Notes: generated by a model from the sequence alone, not told the origin. Shown: positions 51,790-61,230, counted from the stretch's first letter. The stretch: 64,000 nucleotides of DNA from G963667425 sp963667425 [NCBI: bacterium] (GCA_963667425.1 OY763407.1:2480001-2544000), one strand, 5' to 3'. Numbers and translations are program-made.

Positions 51790-53976
51790 ATGAAAAAAGT
51801 ATATTGTTTACTTTCTTTGATTTCTGTCTTTCTTGTCTCCTGTATGGAAAATGAATTTGGGAATCAGGCCGGAGTAGATCCGGCCAACCCCAAATCTCTC
51901 GTTATAATTCACACAACAGATACCCATGGAAAATATTTCCCTTTCTGGCTTGAACCTAATATGTTCGATAAGGCTATGGGCTTAACTTCTTCACAAAGTT
52001 ATTGCTGGGATATAGATTCAGGCGGTTCTTCCGGAATATGCGATACAGAGACTGAAGATATAAACAAAGACGGATTATGTGATCTCAAAGACTGTCAGCG
52101 TTGCTGGGATATAAACGGTAACGGTGCATGTGATGCTGAAGAAGATGTTGATGGTGTTGCCGGTTGTGACACTACAGACTGTGATCTTCTTGGTGATAAG
52201 GCAAAATTGTGCTGGGATAACAAAGGTTATGGCAATAACAATGGTCAGCCTGATTCTGCTGAAGATATGAATAATGACAAAAACCTTGATTATAATGACT
52301 GTACCTTCCTTTGGGACAGTAACCATAATTATAAGTGTGATTACCCTTATATTTCAATTTCAAATGCATTTGAAGACGAAGATGGTAATCTTATAACTTC
52401 AGATAATCCTGATTATCTGAAAGTCAAAGCTGCGAGTGAAGATAGAAATAGAGATGGTAAATGTGACAAAGATGATTATCATCCTGGTCTTGTATATGCC
52501 GGTGGTGTTGCAAGAGCTGCAACTGTCATGAAAAGAATCAGAGCAGAACATCCAAATGAGCCTGTAATGTATCTTGATTCAGGTGACACCTTTCAGGGTG
52601 CTCCTGAATTTAACCTTTACAAAGGTGAAGTGGAAATGCGTTCGATTCAGGCTCTTGGTGTTTCAGCAATGACTATTGGTAACCATGAATTTGATAATGG
52701 TACTTCAGGTCTTGTTGCTGCATATAAGAATTCAGGCGGTTTTCCTTTACTTGCATCAAATTATCTTTTTTATGACCAGAACAACAAAGGCTTAATGAAT
52801 CTTGTTATGCCTTATGTGGTTATTAATAAAGGTAATCTTAAAATAGGTATTGTCGGTGTTGGAAATGATTCTTCTCTTACATCGATTTATAATGTTGCAG
52901 GTAGTCTGGGCTTTAATGCTTTTGATCCTATTGAAACTGCACAAAGATATGTCGATGAACTCCGTCCGAGAGTTGATCTGATGATTCTTCTTTCCCATCA
53001 GGGGCTTGATGGTGACTATGAGATGGCTGAAAAAGTTAAGGGTGTAGATCTTGTTCTTGGCGGTCATCATCATGTTGTTCTTGATCCTGTAAAAGTTCTT
53101 AAAGGTGTTGACGGCAGAGATGTTCTTGTCGTTCACAGTGGCGTTAACTTTAAGGTTGTAGGTGCACTTAAGCTTATAGTTCAGAAAAAGAATCGTGATT
53201 ATCCTGAAATAGTCTGGCATGAATATAAAACACCTGTCGTTGACGATTCTGTTCCTGAAGATGCTACTATTGCAACAATCTTAAAGCCATATAAACAGGG
53301 ACTTGATTACCAGCAGAATATTAAGGCTGTTATTGGTAATGCCACGGCTACAATTCTTAGAAATGATACAAATGGCGGCGATTCCCCTCTGGGTAATATT
53401 GTAACAAAAGCTATGATGATACATGATCTTGTAAGAGCACAGTTTGCTGTTACAAACTCAATGGGTATCAGAGCTGACATCCCGACAGGTGAAATAACAA
53501 GAGAAAAGCTTTATGAAGTTTTTCCATTCGAAAACACTGTCGCTACAATGTACCTTAATGGTAAGGAAATTAAAGAGCTTTTTGATTTCGTTGCAAGAAA
53601 GTCTTCCGGCAGAGGTTGTTCTACACAGGTTCAGGCATCAGGAATCCATGTTGTTCTTGACTGTAGCCCTGAGCTTGAAATACAACAGAAGTATAATTCA
53701 TACGCTCTTACAAAAGAACTTTCAATTGGAGATGCTGTTGTAGTTAAGAATTATGAACTTGTAGATCCATTCTCACTTTTTAAAATGGCTACAAATGATT
53801 ATATGGGCGGCGGCGGCTCAGGTTTTTATATGCTTGAAAAGAACACAACCCTATATGATACATCAGTTTCCTTAAGAGATGCTGTTATTGAGTATATTGA
53901 AAGTCTTGGTGGAGAAGTTGATCCTGCTGATTTTACTTCCAGTCCTGATAACAGAGTTATACAGATGAAGAACTAG
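51790..53976 (+). CDS. Lipoprotein metallophosphatase / 5'-nucleotidase with EF-hand-like insertion
   Basis: 728-residue lipoprotein (lipobox LVSC, Cys18) of the UshA/5'-nucleotidase type, releasing phosphate and nucleosides from extracellular nucleotides. Metal motifs: D-T-H (44-46), YLDSGDTFQG (261-270), GNHE (297-300), LLSHQG and GGHHH. The C-terminal nucleotide-binding domain begins near 500 (TNSMGIRADIPTGEIT, GGGGSGFYML). Between the D-T-H and SGD motifs lies a roughly 170-residue insertion with at least four calcium-loop-like D-x-N-x-(D/N)-x-x-x-D repeats (90-101, 107-118, 159-170, 218-229), several with Cys. Such an insertion is absent from standard enzymes. The catalytic core looks intact. 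Confidence 0.9.
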   Translation: MKKVYCLLSLISVFLVSCMENEFGNQAGVDPANPKSLVIIHTTDTHGKYFPFWLEPNMFDKAMGLTSSQSYCWDIDSGGSSGICDTETEDINKDGLCDLKDCQRCWDINGNGACDAEEDVDGVAGCDTTDCDLLGDKAKLCWDNKGYGNNNGQPDSAEDMNNDKNLDYNDCTFLWDSNHNYKCDYPYISISNAFEDEDGNLITSDNPDYLKVKAASEDRNRDGKCDKDDYHPGLVYAGGVARAATVMKRIRAEHPNEPVMYLDSGDTFQGAPEFNLYKGEVEMRSIQALGVSAMTIGNHEFDNGTSGLVAAYKNSGGFPLLASNYLFYDQNNKGLMNLVMPYVVINKGNLKIGIVGVGNDSSLTSIYNVAGSLGFNAFDPIETAQRYVDELRPRVDLMILLSHQGLDGDYEMAEKVKGVDLVLGGHHHVVLDPVKVLKGVDGRDVLVVHSGVNFKVVGALKLIVQKKNRDYPEIVWHEYKTPVVDDSVPEDATIATILKPYKQGLDYQQNIKAVIGNATATILRNDTNGGDSPLGNIVTKAMMIHDLVRAQFAVTNSMGIRADIPTGEITREKLYEVFPFENTVATMYLNGKEIKELFDFVARKSSGRGCSTQVQASGIHVVLDCSPELEIQQKYNSYALTKELSIGDAVVVKNYELVDPFSLFKMATNDYMGGGGSGFYMLEKNTTLYDTSVSLRDAVIEYIESLGGEVDPADFTSSPDNRVIQMKN

Positions 53977-53987
53977 GGGAGGAAATC

Positions 53988-55223
53988 ATGAAGAAATTTT
54001 ATATACTTGCAATTTTAACGGCAATTTTTTTGGTAAGTTGTGAAAAGGAAACAGGCACAAAGCCTGTTAACAGTGGTCTTGCAAGATTTGATATAGATTT
54101 TGCAGAAGGAACCAATCTTGGAACAGAGGCTAATCCCTTACCTGCTGCTGATAAATACAGTTTTGTTGTCAATATTACTGCCAGAAACTATGATGGAACA
54201 GTAAATACTGATGAAAGAACAGTTGAAGTTCAATTCCTTACAGCAGATAAGACTCCAAGATCTCCAAAAAAACTCACTCTTACAGATGGTGTTGCCAAAG
54301 ATGTAACGGTTGAGTTTCAGCGTGGAGCAGAAAAGGAAAGAGTTGTTGTTCTTGAAATTGAAAGTGAAGCTACAGAAATGTATGATGGGACAACTAAAAA
54401 TCTTAAAACCGGTATTACCGGTGTTTCAGATACTATTTATCTCCCTTTTGCTTCAATATATACAGTTCAATCAGCTAAGGGTGCAGGAGTTGGTTCCGAT
54501 TCATATTATGAAGGAAGAAATCTTAATCTCCTTGGTGAAATAAATAAGGATCTTCCTGCTCTTGTAAGTAATTATGGAGATAATGATAGAGTTCCGATGG
54601 TTGTTACATCAATTCTTGAAGGTGGATTTACTCTTCAACAGGTTGGACGTGATGATTATTCTGCCATATATCTTTATACTCATTCAAGCCCTTTTGTTGC
54701 AGATGTTAAGGAAACAAAGCTTATGGAACCTGGAACCCTGATAGAAAAATGTAATGGTTCTGTATTTAGCTTCTATGGTTTTAATGAACTTAGTTTCCCG
54801 ACTTTTGATCCTGTATATAATGCAGATGGAACCGTTAAGGTTGATAAGACACTTATCCCTCCAGCTGTAAACATAGATTCAATTCTTGGTAATAGTGGTG
54901 AAATGGAAAAGAAAGAATCTATGCTTGTTGAGATTACAGATGTTGCTGTAGGTCAGTTCCCTGACAATGATTCAAGTTATACTGAATATGGACAGTATCC
55001 AATAGTTTCACACGGCAAAACTATTCTTGCTGTAACTATGAACACTGTTCCGTCATTTGATCCTCTTTCTTATAGAGATAAAGGGGTTTCAATATGCAAA
55101 GTAAAGGGTATATTAAAACAGCATAGAGTCGCAAAATATGGTATCAGTGGTCAGACATGGATATTAACTCCAAGAGATGACAACGACCTTATTTTTGTTG
55201 GTGATGAAAAATGTTCAGAATAG
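53988..55223 (+). CDS. Lipoprotein of unknown function, operon partner of the 5'-nucleotidase
   Basis: 411-residue lipoprotein (lipobox LVSC, Cys18) starting 11 bases after the nucleotidase, after GGGGAGG. Residues about 30-130 form an Ig-like beta domain (FSFVVNITARNYDGTVNTDERTVEVQF-type strands). The second half holds OB-like segments (DTIYLPFASIYTVQSAKGAG, MLVEITDVAVGQFPDNDSS, VKGILKQHRVAKYG) similar in style to the lipoprotein at 50124. No catalytic motif is recognised. A substrate-binding role on the surface is inferred from its neighbours. Confidence 0.7.
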   Translation: MKKFYILAILTAIFLVSCEKETGTKPVNSGLARFDIDFAEGTNLGTEANPLPAADKYSFVVNITARNYDGTVNTDERTVEVQFLTADKTPRSPKKLTLTDGVAKDVTVEFQRGAEKERVVVLEIESEATEMYDGTTKNLKTGITGVSDTIYLPFASIYTVQSAKGAGVGSDSYYEGRNLNLLGEINKDLPALVSNYGDNDRVPMVVTSILEGGFTLQQVGRDDYSAIYLYTHSSPFVADVKETKLMEPGTLIEKCNGSVFSFYGFNELSFPTFDPVYNADGTVKVDKTLIPPAVNIDSILGNSGEMEKKESMLVEITDVAVGQFPDNDSSYTEYGQYPIVSHGKTILAVTMNTVPSFDPLSYRDKGVSICKVKGILKQHRVAKYGISGQTWILTPRDDNDLIFVGDEKCSE

Positions 55224-55231
55224 GAGAAAAT

Positions 55232-56857
55232 ATGTTTGGAAAAAAACTGATTTTTTTATTTGTTGCATCTCTTTTCCTTTCCGTTGCATATGCCGAAGAG
55301 ACAAAAGAAGAGACAAATAATTCAGCTGAAACACAGAAAGCTGAGAACGTTACAAAATCTAATAAAAATAAAGGTCTTGTAACATTTGATTTTGAAAAGA
55401 CAACAGTTACTTTCATAATGGGAGATGACAATCTTAGAGACAACAGCATGTACTCACCTAAGTTTAAAATCTCAAGTGCTACAAACTATGATGACTTTGC
55501 TGATTCATTCATGGGTTACAGCAACAGAACAAAAGGTGCTACACAGCTTACACTTTTTCATAGGGAAGAAGGTCTTCTTCCTCATTTTTCTGCAACAATT
55601 GGTCTTGCGTTCAATCTTGAGCACAAAATGGATTCTGTTACAGATACAATGTCCACAAAAATTGTAGAGGGCGGTTCTTTCCTTGAGCTTAACTATACAA
55701 ATGATTTTCTTATAAGTGCCCGTTTTTATCCGTATAATGCTGATAAGATAGCTCTTGGATTTTTTCCTGGTATGAAATGGGGAACCAGAACAGTTTTTCC
55801 TCAGAATGATGATCCTGTTCCTGGCGCACAGGTACTTTTTGGCTATGGTCCTATGTCTGTTTATGCTGCATTTAAGACTCATGCTCAGCCGCTTAAAGAT
55901 AAACTCAATACAGAAATGGTTCCTATGGAAACAATTTATGGTGTTTTTGCCGGAGCAACATATGATGACGATTCTTTAAAAGTTTCTCTTCAGGGTGCTT
56001 TTATTGACAAAGGCGACAATGTTAACATAGACGAAAAATCAATAGAAGATCCTGATTCAGATGAGATGCTTTCCTATGGTGTTGATCTTTTTGCTGAATA
56101 CAAAGGCGGTTCTTTTATAGGTGAGCCTCTCGGACTTACAAGTTACAGCAAAGGTGAGTGGAGAGATCCTGACTATACTTCAAAAATGGCATACAGAGGA
56201 AGACTTGAAGGTTCTTTCCTTGGTGAGAGACTTGCAAATGCTGAATACCTTACTGTTGATGGAGAAAATTCTGATTCAGTTACAAAGTCTATGTATGCTT
56301 ATGCAGCAGCAGCAGAAGCATCTTTCAGATATGATCATTTCAGAGTGTTTGGACTTTTTTCATACCGTTCACTTGAATTCCTTGTTTTTGATGCTCCTGG
56401 TGTAAGTCCTTTCGAAACAATACCTGAAGATGCAGATACAAGGGGTGAGCTTGCTTTTGCTCTTAACGCTGACTACAACTACAGCATTTTCTGGATTGGA
56501 GTTAGTGGCGGATATAAAATTCCAGCTACGTACAAAGCTCCAGGAAGCAATTCTATAACAGTTATAAAAGACAGAATTACAAGCAACTCTGTTTCTACAG
56601 CTTTCAGTAGAACAAGAGAGCCTCTTCCTGAAGGAAAAGATGCTTCTGATATTCTTTTTGCAAAGATTCTTCTTAAAGCAAAATTCACAGAATCTCTTTC
56701 AACTAACCTTGAGTTCGGTTATACAAGAGATAAAAACATGAGCAAACTTGTTGAAGCTGATGATAATTCAGGTGAATCAGGTCTTGTTATGGATTTTGAC
56801 GATAGCGAAGTTCAGAACATACTTTCTCTTTTCTTCAGTGTTGAAGGTAGATTCTAA
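55232..56857 (+). CDS. Outer-membrane beta-barrel (porin-like)
   Basis: 541-residue exported protein; start at 55232 after AGGAG (an in-frame ATG lies 21 bases upstream). Signal peptide MFGKKLIFLFVASLFLSVAYA, then an acidic stretch and a long barrel of alternating strands rich in aromatic girdle residues, ending with a C-terminal Phe (LSLFFSVEGRF), the classic BAM signal. No plug or TonB box. Fifth-last position in the operon points to a channel for products of the surface nucleotidase. Family not recognised. Confidence 0.78.
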   Translation: MFGKKLIFLFVASLFLSVAYAEETKEETNNSAETQKAENVTKSNKNKGLVTFDFEKTTVTFIMGDDNLRDNSMYSPKFKISSATNYDDFADSFMGYSNRTKGATQLTLFHREEGLLPHFSATIGLAFNLEHKMDSVTDTMSTKIVEGGSFLELNYTNDFLISARFYPYNADKIALGFFPGMKWGTRTVFPQNDDPVPGAQVLFGYGPMSVYAAFKTHAQPLKDKLNTEMVPMETIYGVFAGATYDDDSLKVSLQGAFIDKGDNVNIDEKSIEDPDSDEMLSYGVDLFAEYKGGSFIGEPLGLTSYSKGEWRDPDYTSKMAYRGRLEGSFLGERLANAEYLTVDGENSDSVTKSMYAYAAAAEASFRYDHFRVFGLFSYRSLEFLVFDAPGVSPFETIPEDADTRGELAFALNADYNYSIFWIGVSGGYKIPATYKAPGSNSITVIKDRITSNSVSTAFSRTREPLPEGKDASDILFAKILLKAKFTESLSTNLEFGYTRDKNMSKLVEADDNSGESGLVMDFDDSEVQNILSLFFSVEGRF

Positions 56858-56872
56858 TATAAAGGTTCGGTT

Positions 56873-57652
56873 GTGATACTTATCACTAATGATGATGGTT
56901 TTTCCGCACCTGGAATAAAAGCTGTATATGCTTTTCTTTCAGGTGTCGGGAAGCCTTTTTATGTTTCTGCTCCACATATAGAAAAAAGTGGAGCAGGACA
57001 TTCTATAACATTGAATGCTCCTCTTCGTGTAATTGAAAGGGAAGGTGTGGGCATTGAGGTCGAAGGAACTCCTACCGATTGTGTTTATATGGCTTTACAT
57101 GGTTTTTTGAAGGAAAGACCGGAGTTTGTAATAAGCGGTATAAACAGAGGCGGTAATCTTGGAAATGATCTTACATATTCAGGAACTTTTTCAGCTGCAC
57201 TTGAGGCTTACTATAACAATTTAACTTCTTTAGCTGTTTCTCTTCATATTTCAGATAGAGAATTTTTTACTGATGAACTTTTTACTAAGGCTGCCAAACT
57301 GCTTTTTGAAAAAATTATTCCTTTTATTAAAAAAGAATCTTCTTTTGATGGTTTTGCAGAAAGAGGAATGCTTTTTAATATAAATATTCCTGATATTGCT
57401 TTAAAATCTGATAATCCTGAAATAGTCTGGACCATTTTAGGCAAAAGAAATTATGGTGGAGAAGTAATCCAGCGTATTGATCCGAGAGGTAATAAATATT
57501 ACTGGATAGGTGGCAATCAAGTAAGTTTTGAAAATATAGAAAATAGTGACTGTATGGCAATTCTTGATGGAAAAGTATCTGTAACTCCGATATCAATAAA
57601 TTTGACAGATACAAAATCAATAAATGAACTTAAATCTAAAGGAGCATTATGA
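56873..57652 (+). CDS. surE: 5'/3'-nucleotidase SurE
   Basis: 259-residue cytoplasmic phosphatase of nucleoside monophosphates. The start is GTG at 56873, giving the invariant ILITNDDGFSAPGI with metal-binding D-D. Further motifs: VSAPHIEKSGAGHSITLNAPLR, GTPTDCVYMAL and VISGINRGGNLGNDLTYSGTFSAALEA. It lies 15 bases after the barrel gene and overlaps the DUF368 gene by four bases. It would complete salvage of imported nucleotides. Confidence 0.95.
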   Translation: MILITNDDGFSAPGIKAVYAFLSGVGKPFYVSAPHIEKSGAGHSITLNAPLRVIEREGVGIEVEGTPTDCVYMALHGFLKERPEFVISGINRGGNLGNDLTYSGTFSAALEAYYNNLTSLAVSLHISDREFFTDELFTKAAKLLFEKIIPFIKKESSFDGFAERGMLFNINIPDIALKSDNPEIVWTILGKRNYGGEVIQRIDPRGNKYYWIGGNQVSFENIENSDCMAILDGKVSVTPISINLTDTKSINELKSKGAL

Positions 57653-58626
57653 CTGCAGAAAAGAAATCTTCATGGAAATCGGTTTTTCTATCATCGCCAG
57701 GACCTGCGTCACCAAAAGAGGCTTTAATACTTTTTGTCAAAGGAATCTGTATGGGATCTGCAGACATAATTCCAGGTGTTTCAGGAGGAACAATCGCTCT
57801 CATTACAGGAATATATCAAAAACTTCTTGCTGCAATTAAATCTTTTGATATCATTTTTTTTAAAAAGCTTTTTTCTTTTAAATTAAAAGAAGCCTTTTCC
57901 GGTACACATATAAAGTTTTTAGCTTTTCTTCTTTCAGGAATTGCTCTGGCAATACTTTCTCTTGCAAGGGTGATGCATTGGCTTTTAAACAATCTGCCTG
58001 TTCAAACTTGGGCTTTCTTTTTCGGGCTTATCCTTGCTTCAATTTTTGTTGTCAGCAAGAAAGTTGAAAAATGGAATCTCAAAACAGGACTCTTTTTTTT
58101 ATTCGGCATTCTTGCAGGATATTTACTGGTAGGTCTTATTCCCGTTACTACTCCTGATGCTTTATGGTTTATTTTTATTAGTGGTTTTATTGCAATATGC
58201 GCAATGATTCTTCCAGGAATTAGTGGAGCTTTTATACTTCTTATTCTTGGAAAGTACGAATTTATAACAGGTGTTATCAAAAATCCTTTTTCTATTGAAA
58301 ACATTATTGTTATCATTGTTTTCGTAATAGGCTGCGTTTCAGGTCTGCTTTCATTTTCCCGTCTTTTAAATTTTCTTCTAAGCAGATTTCATGCTGTGAC
58401 ACTTGCTTTTCTCACAGGTCTAATGGCTGGTTCCTTAAGAAAAATATGGCCTTGGAAACAAACTTTGGAATCTACAGTTATAAGAGGAAAAGAATATATT
58501 CTTAGAGAAGCCAATATTCTACCTGATAATTTTGATAAGGGTGTCGTTTTGGCAATATCTGTAGCTGTTGTAGGGCTTTTTATTGTGCTTCTTCTTGAGA
58601 AAGTTTCAGAAAAAAAAGAATCATAA
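57649..58626 (+). CDS. DUF368 polyprenyl-phosphate transporter (PopT-like)
   Basis: 325-residue inner-membrane protein with eight or more hydrophobic segments. The DUF368 signature is repeated: KGICMGSADIIPGVSGGTIALITGIY near the N-terminus and AICAMILPGISGAFILLILGKYE in the middle, the inverted-repeat motif of this family. DUF368 proteins were recently assigned as undecaprenyl-phosphate translocases that recycle the cell-wall lipid carrier. Last gene of the operon, coupled to surE by ATGA. Confidence 0.93.
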   Translation: MTAEKKSSWKSVFLSSPGPASPKEALILFVKGICMGSADIIPGVSGGTIALITGIYQKLLAAIKSFDIIFFKKLFSFKLKEAFSGTHIKFLAFLLSGIALAILSLARVMHWLLNNLPVQTWAFFFGLILASIFVVSKKVEKWNLKTGLFFLFGILAGYLLVGLIPVTTPDALWFIFISGFIAICAMILPGISGAFILLILGKYEFITGVIKNPFSIENIIVIIVFVIGCVSGLLSFSRLLNFLLSRFHAVTLAFLTGLMAGSLRKIWPWKQTLESTVIRGKEYILREANILPDNFDKGVVLAISVAVVGLFIVLLLEKVSEKKES

Positions 58627-58726
58627 CTGTTTTAAGATATAATCAATTTCTATTTCTTGACTAAAACACTCTTCCGAATAAACTGGCAATGTTTTAATTT
58701 TTAAACTTTTATCAGGAAAGTATTAT

Positions 58727-59290
58727 ATGAGAAAAAGCTTTATACTTTTTGCGTTTATTATGCTTTTTACTTTTGCTCTTTATCCATGCGACAATAAAAG
58801 AGAAGGTTTTATTTTAGGTGCCGGTCTTGGTTTCGGTTTTAATTATTCCAGTCAGACACTTAATGATTTCGATAACAGTTTTGTAAAACCTGCTTTTATG
58901 GCAGATATAAAAATAGGAGGAACTTTTAAAGGAGGATATCATTCTCTCTTCTTAAATAATAAGGAAACTCTTGTATTTAATGCCGAAACTGCATCTGGTG
59001 ATGATGAAACGCTTGTAAACAATCTTATTTCAATTGCATACTCGTATCATTTTAAAGGAAATGAACCAGAAGGCTTCTATCTTTCAGGCGGTTTGGGGTT
59101 GAATCTTTTTCATGTTATTGATGATATTGGTAATGTTGCTTTTGGTCCTGGTATATTTGCCGAAGCAGGCTACGAATTTCACCAGCATTTCTCAGCAGCT
59201 TTTTTTATGCTGTATGCCGATACAGAAAAAGATTCTCTTGAAACCAGCTCTTTTATAACAGGTATTCTCATTAATGCCATGCTTTATTAA
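58727..59290 (+). CDS. Small outer-membrane beta-barrel protein
   Basis: 187-residue exported protein with a signal peptide of about 19 residues and eight-strand-barrel character: GAGLGFGFNYSSQ, FYLSGGLGLNLFHV, AFGPGIFAEAGYEFHQHFSAAFFMLYAD, ending in the aromatic NAMLY. It resembles OmpA-/OmpW-like transmembrane barrels in size but no specific family is recognised. It stands alone, 100 bases after the DUF368 gene. Confidence 0.72.
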   Translation: MRKSFILFAFIMLFTFALYPCDNKREGFILGAGLGFGFNYSSQTLNDFDNSFVKPAFMADIKIGGTFKGGYHSLFLNNKETLVFNAETASGDDETLVNNLISIAYSYHFKGNEPEGFYLSGGLGLNLFHVIDDIGNVAFGPGIFAEAGYEFHQHFSAAFFMLYADTEKDSLETSSFITGILINAMLY

Positions 59291-59307
59291 GAAAAGCAAA
59301 ATTTATT

Positions 59308-59324
59308 TGTAAAGTTTCTTTACA
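59308..59324. promoter_or_regulatory. Palindrome TGTAAAG-TTT-CTTTACA, candidate activator site for ino1
   Basis: Perfect 7-bp arms, centred about 106 bases upstream of the predicted sigma-54 start; a degenerate copy (TGTAAATTTCCTTATA, 59337-59352) follows about 28 bp downstream. The arrangement suits an enhancer-binding protein. Confidence 0.6.
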
Positions 59325-59395
59325 TAATTGTTTGTTTGTAAATTTCCTTATAACTATTGCTTTATGTAAGTATCTGTTTTTATTAGCGTGTGTCT

Positions 59396-59411
59396 GGGCA
59401 CAGTATTTGCT
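59396..59411 (+). promoter_or_regulatory. Sigma-54 promoter of inositol-phosphate synthase
   Basis: GGGCAC-AGTAT-TTGCT matches TGGCAC-N5-TTGCW except for the first T, with exact GG/GC spacing. Predicted start about 59422, leader about 37 bases. Confidence 0.78.
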
Positions 59412-59458
59412 TAAGCAAGCCGACTTTTATTGTCTTTAATGACTTAAGGAGATTTGTA

Positions 59459-60775
59459 ATGAAAAAAAATGTTAAGCCTGCGGAAGGTAAGCTTGTTGTA
59501 TTTATTCCTGGAATGGGTGCTATTACTTCAACACTGTTAACCGGTATTTTCAATATTAAAAAAGGTCTTGCAAAACCTATTGGTTCTTTAACACAAATGG
59601 GACATATAAGACTTGGAAAAAGAACCGATAACAGAACTCCTCTGATAAAGGATTTTGTTCCTTTAGCAAGATTAGAGGATATGGAGTTCGCAGGCTGGGA
59701 TATATTTAATGATAATTTGTATGAGTCAGCTATTCATGCCGGTGTTGTAAAGAGAGAAGATCTTGAAGCAGTAAAAGATGAAATGCAGGCAATCAAGCCT
59801 ATGAAAGCTGTTTTTGATCCTGAATATGTAAAGAAAATTTCAGGTCCTAACGTTAAGAAAGCTGCCACAAAAATGGAACTTGCTGAAATGCTTATGGATG
59901 ATATGAAAAAAGTTATGGCTGAAAAAGGTGCTGATAGAGCTGTCATGATATGGAATGCTTCTACAGAAGCTTACCATAAACCAGCTGAAGTTCATGACAC
60001 ACTTGCTGCTTTCGAAGAAGGACTTCGTGAAAATCATCCTCTTATTGCTCCGAGCATGATTTATTCTTATGCTGCTCTATCATTAGGAATTCCTTTTGCA
60101 AATGGTGCTCCTAATTTTACAGTTGACATAAAAGCTATTCAGGAACTTGCAAACAAAAACAGAGTTCCAATAGCCGGAAAAGACTGGAAAACAGGTCAGA
60201 CTCTTATGAAAACAATTATCGGACCTGGACTTAAAACAAGACTTCTTGGTGTAAGCGGATGGTTCTCAACAAATATTCTTGGTAACAGAGACGGTGAAGT
60301 TCTTGATGATCCAGCAAATTTCAAAACAAAAGAGGTTTCAAAGCTTTCTGTTCTTGATACAATTCTTGAACCACATAATTACCCGGATCTTTATGGTAAC
60401 TATTATCACAAAGTAAGAATCAACTACTATCCTCCAAGAGGCGATGATAAAGAAGCATGGGACAACATAGATATTTTTGGTTGGCTTAATATGCCTATGC
60501 AGATAAAGATTAATTTCCTTTGCAGAGATTCAATACTTGCTGCTCCTGTTGCTCTTGATATTCTTATTTTCATGGATTTTGCAAAGAGAGCCGGTTACTA
60601 TGGAATTCAGGAATGGCTTTCATTTTACTTCAAATCTCCTATGGTTGCAGAAGGTCTTTATCCTGAACATGATGTATTTATACAGCTTACAAAGCTTAAA
60701 AATACGCTCCGCCACATAATGGGAGAAGATCTTATAACTCATCTTGGTGATGAATATTATGGTGACAACGATTAA
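59459..60775 (+). CDS. myo-Inositol-1-phosphate synthase
   Basis: 438-residue NAD-dependent enzyme converting glucose-6-phosphate to inositol-1-phosphate. Start at 59459, 6 bases after AAGGAG; a longer frame from 59390 would be encoded by the sigma-54 promoter itself and is rejected. Landmarks are the Rossmann start VFIPGMGAITSTLL, IWNASTEAYHKPAEVHDTL, FANGAPNFTVDIKAIQELA, PIAGKDWKTGQTLMKTIIGPGLKTR and LLGVSGWFSTNILGNRDGEVL (catalytic Lys region). Products may serve phosphatidylinositol, phosphate-containing osmolytes or surface glycolipids. Control by sigma-54 is unusual for this enzyme. Confidence 0.95.
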   Translation: MKKNVKPAEGKLVVFIPGMGAITSTLLTGIFNIKKGLAKPIGSLTQMGHIRLGKRTDNRTPLIKDFVPLARLEDMEFAGWDIFNDNLYESAIHAGVVKREDLEAVKDEMQAIKPMKAVFDPEYVKKISGPNVKKAATKMELAEMLMDDMKKVMAEKGADRAVMIWNASTEAYHKPAEVHDTLAAFEEGLRENHPLIAPSMIYSYAALSLGIPFANGAPNFTVDIKAIQELANKNRVPIAGKDWKTGQTLMKTIIGPGLKTRLLGVSGWFSTNILGNRDGEVLDDPANFKTKEVSKLSVLDTILEPHNYPDLYGNYYHKVRINYYPPRGDDKEAWDNIDIFGWLNMPMQIKINFLCRDSILAAPVALDILIFMDFAKRAGYYGIQEWLSFYFKSPMVAEGLYPEHDVFIQLTKLKNTLRHIMGEDLITHLGDEYYGDND

Positions 60776-60945
60776 TATCTCTTTTTCTTTATAAAAAGTT
60801 TCTACAAAAACCTGTTCTTAATAAATAAACATTTGAGATATTTATGGTCATGATTCCTGAAAGAGAAAAGAAATTACTTGATTTTTTGACTTTTACGGGT
60901 ACTATGCTTCACGATTATTTTTTGTTATGAAATAAGGAGAACGAT

Positions 60946-61158
60946 ATGCAAAAAGATATTCATCCTAGATTAACTGAGATTACAATTTCATGCTCTTGTG
61001 GAAACACAATTAAAACCAGATCTACAAAGAATCAGGATTATACAGTTGAAATTTGTTCAAGCTGCCATCCTTTCTATACTGGAAAACAGAAGATTATTGA
61101 TACAGCTGGAAGAATCGAAAAATTCAAGAGCAAATATAAATCAAGATACAGCAAATAA
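60946..61158 (+). CDS. rpmE: 50S ribosomal protein L31, zinc-binding form
   Basis: 70-residue L31 of the C+ type: CSCG and [14 protein letters not shown] carry the zinc cysteines. AAGGAG precedes the ATG. It is followed by an intrinsic terminator and then prfA, a common bacterial order. The 170-base gap before it holds a likely promoter region (TTGATT...TACTAT) and nothing else I can support. Confidence 0.97.
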   Translation: MQKDIHPRLTEITISCSCGNTIKTRSTKNQDYTVEICSSCHPFYTGKQKIIDTAGRIEKFKSKYKSRYSK

Positions 61159-61181
61159 CCTATTTCAGATTTTATATTCAA

Positions 61182-61206
61182 GGGCAGCCTAGGCTGCCTT
61201 TTTTTT
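61182..61206 (+). terminator. Intrinsic terminator after rpmE
   Basis: GGCAGCC-TAGGCTGCC, a perfect 16-base palindrome, followed by eight T's (61199-61206). It separates rpmE from prfA, whose ATG is 25 bases on, so prfA relies on readthrough or a promoter overlapping the terminator. Confidence 0.88.
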
Positions 61207-61230
61207 GGTTTAAAATAATTGGGGACGCAG

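Noticed and set aside
59390-59458. N-terminal extension of inositol-phosphate synthase from 59390
   Set aside because: The extension is encoded by the sigma-54 promoter and leader; the ATG at 59459 has AAGGAG and matches family N-termini.
60844-60930. A 28-codon open frame (starts MVMIPEREK) before rpmE
   Set aside because: No ribosome site precedes its ATG and it overlaps the likely rpmE promoter; too short for coding bias to help.
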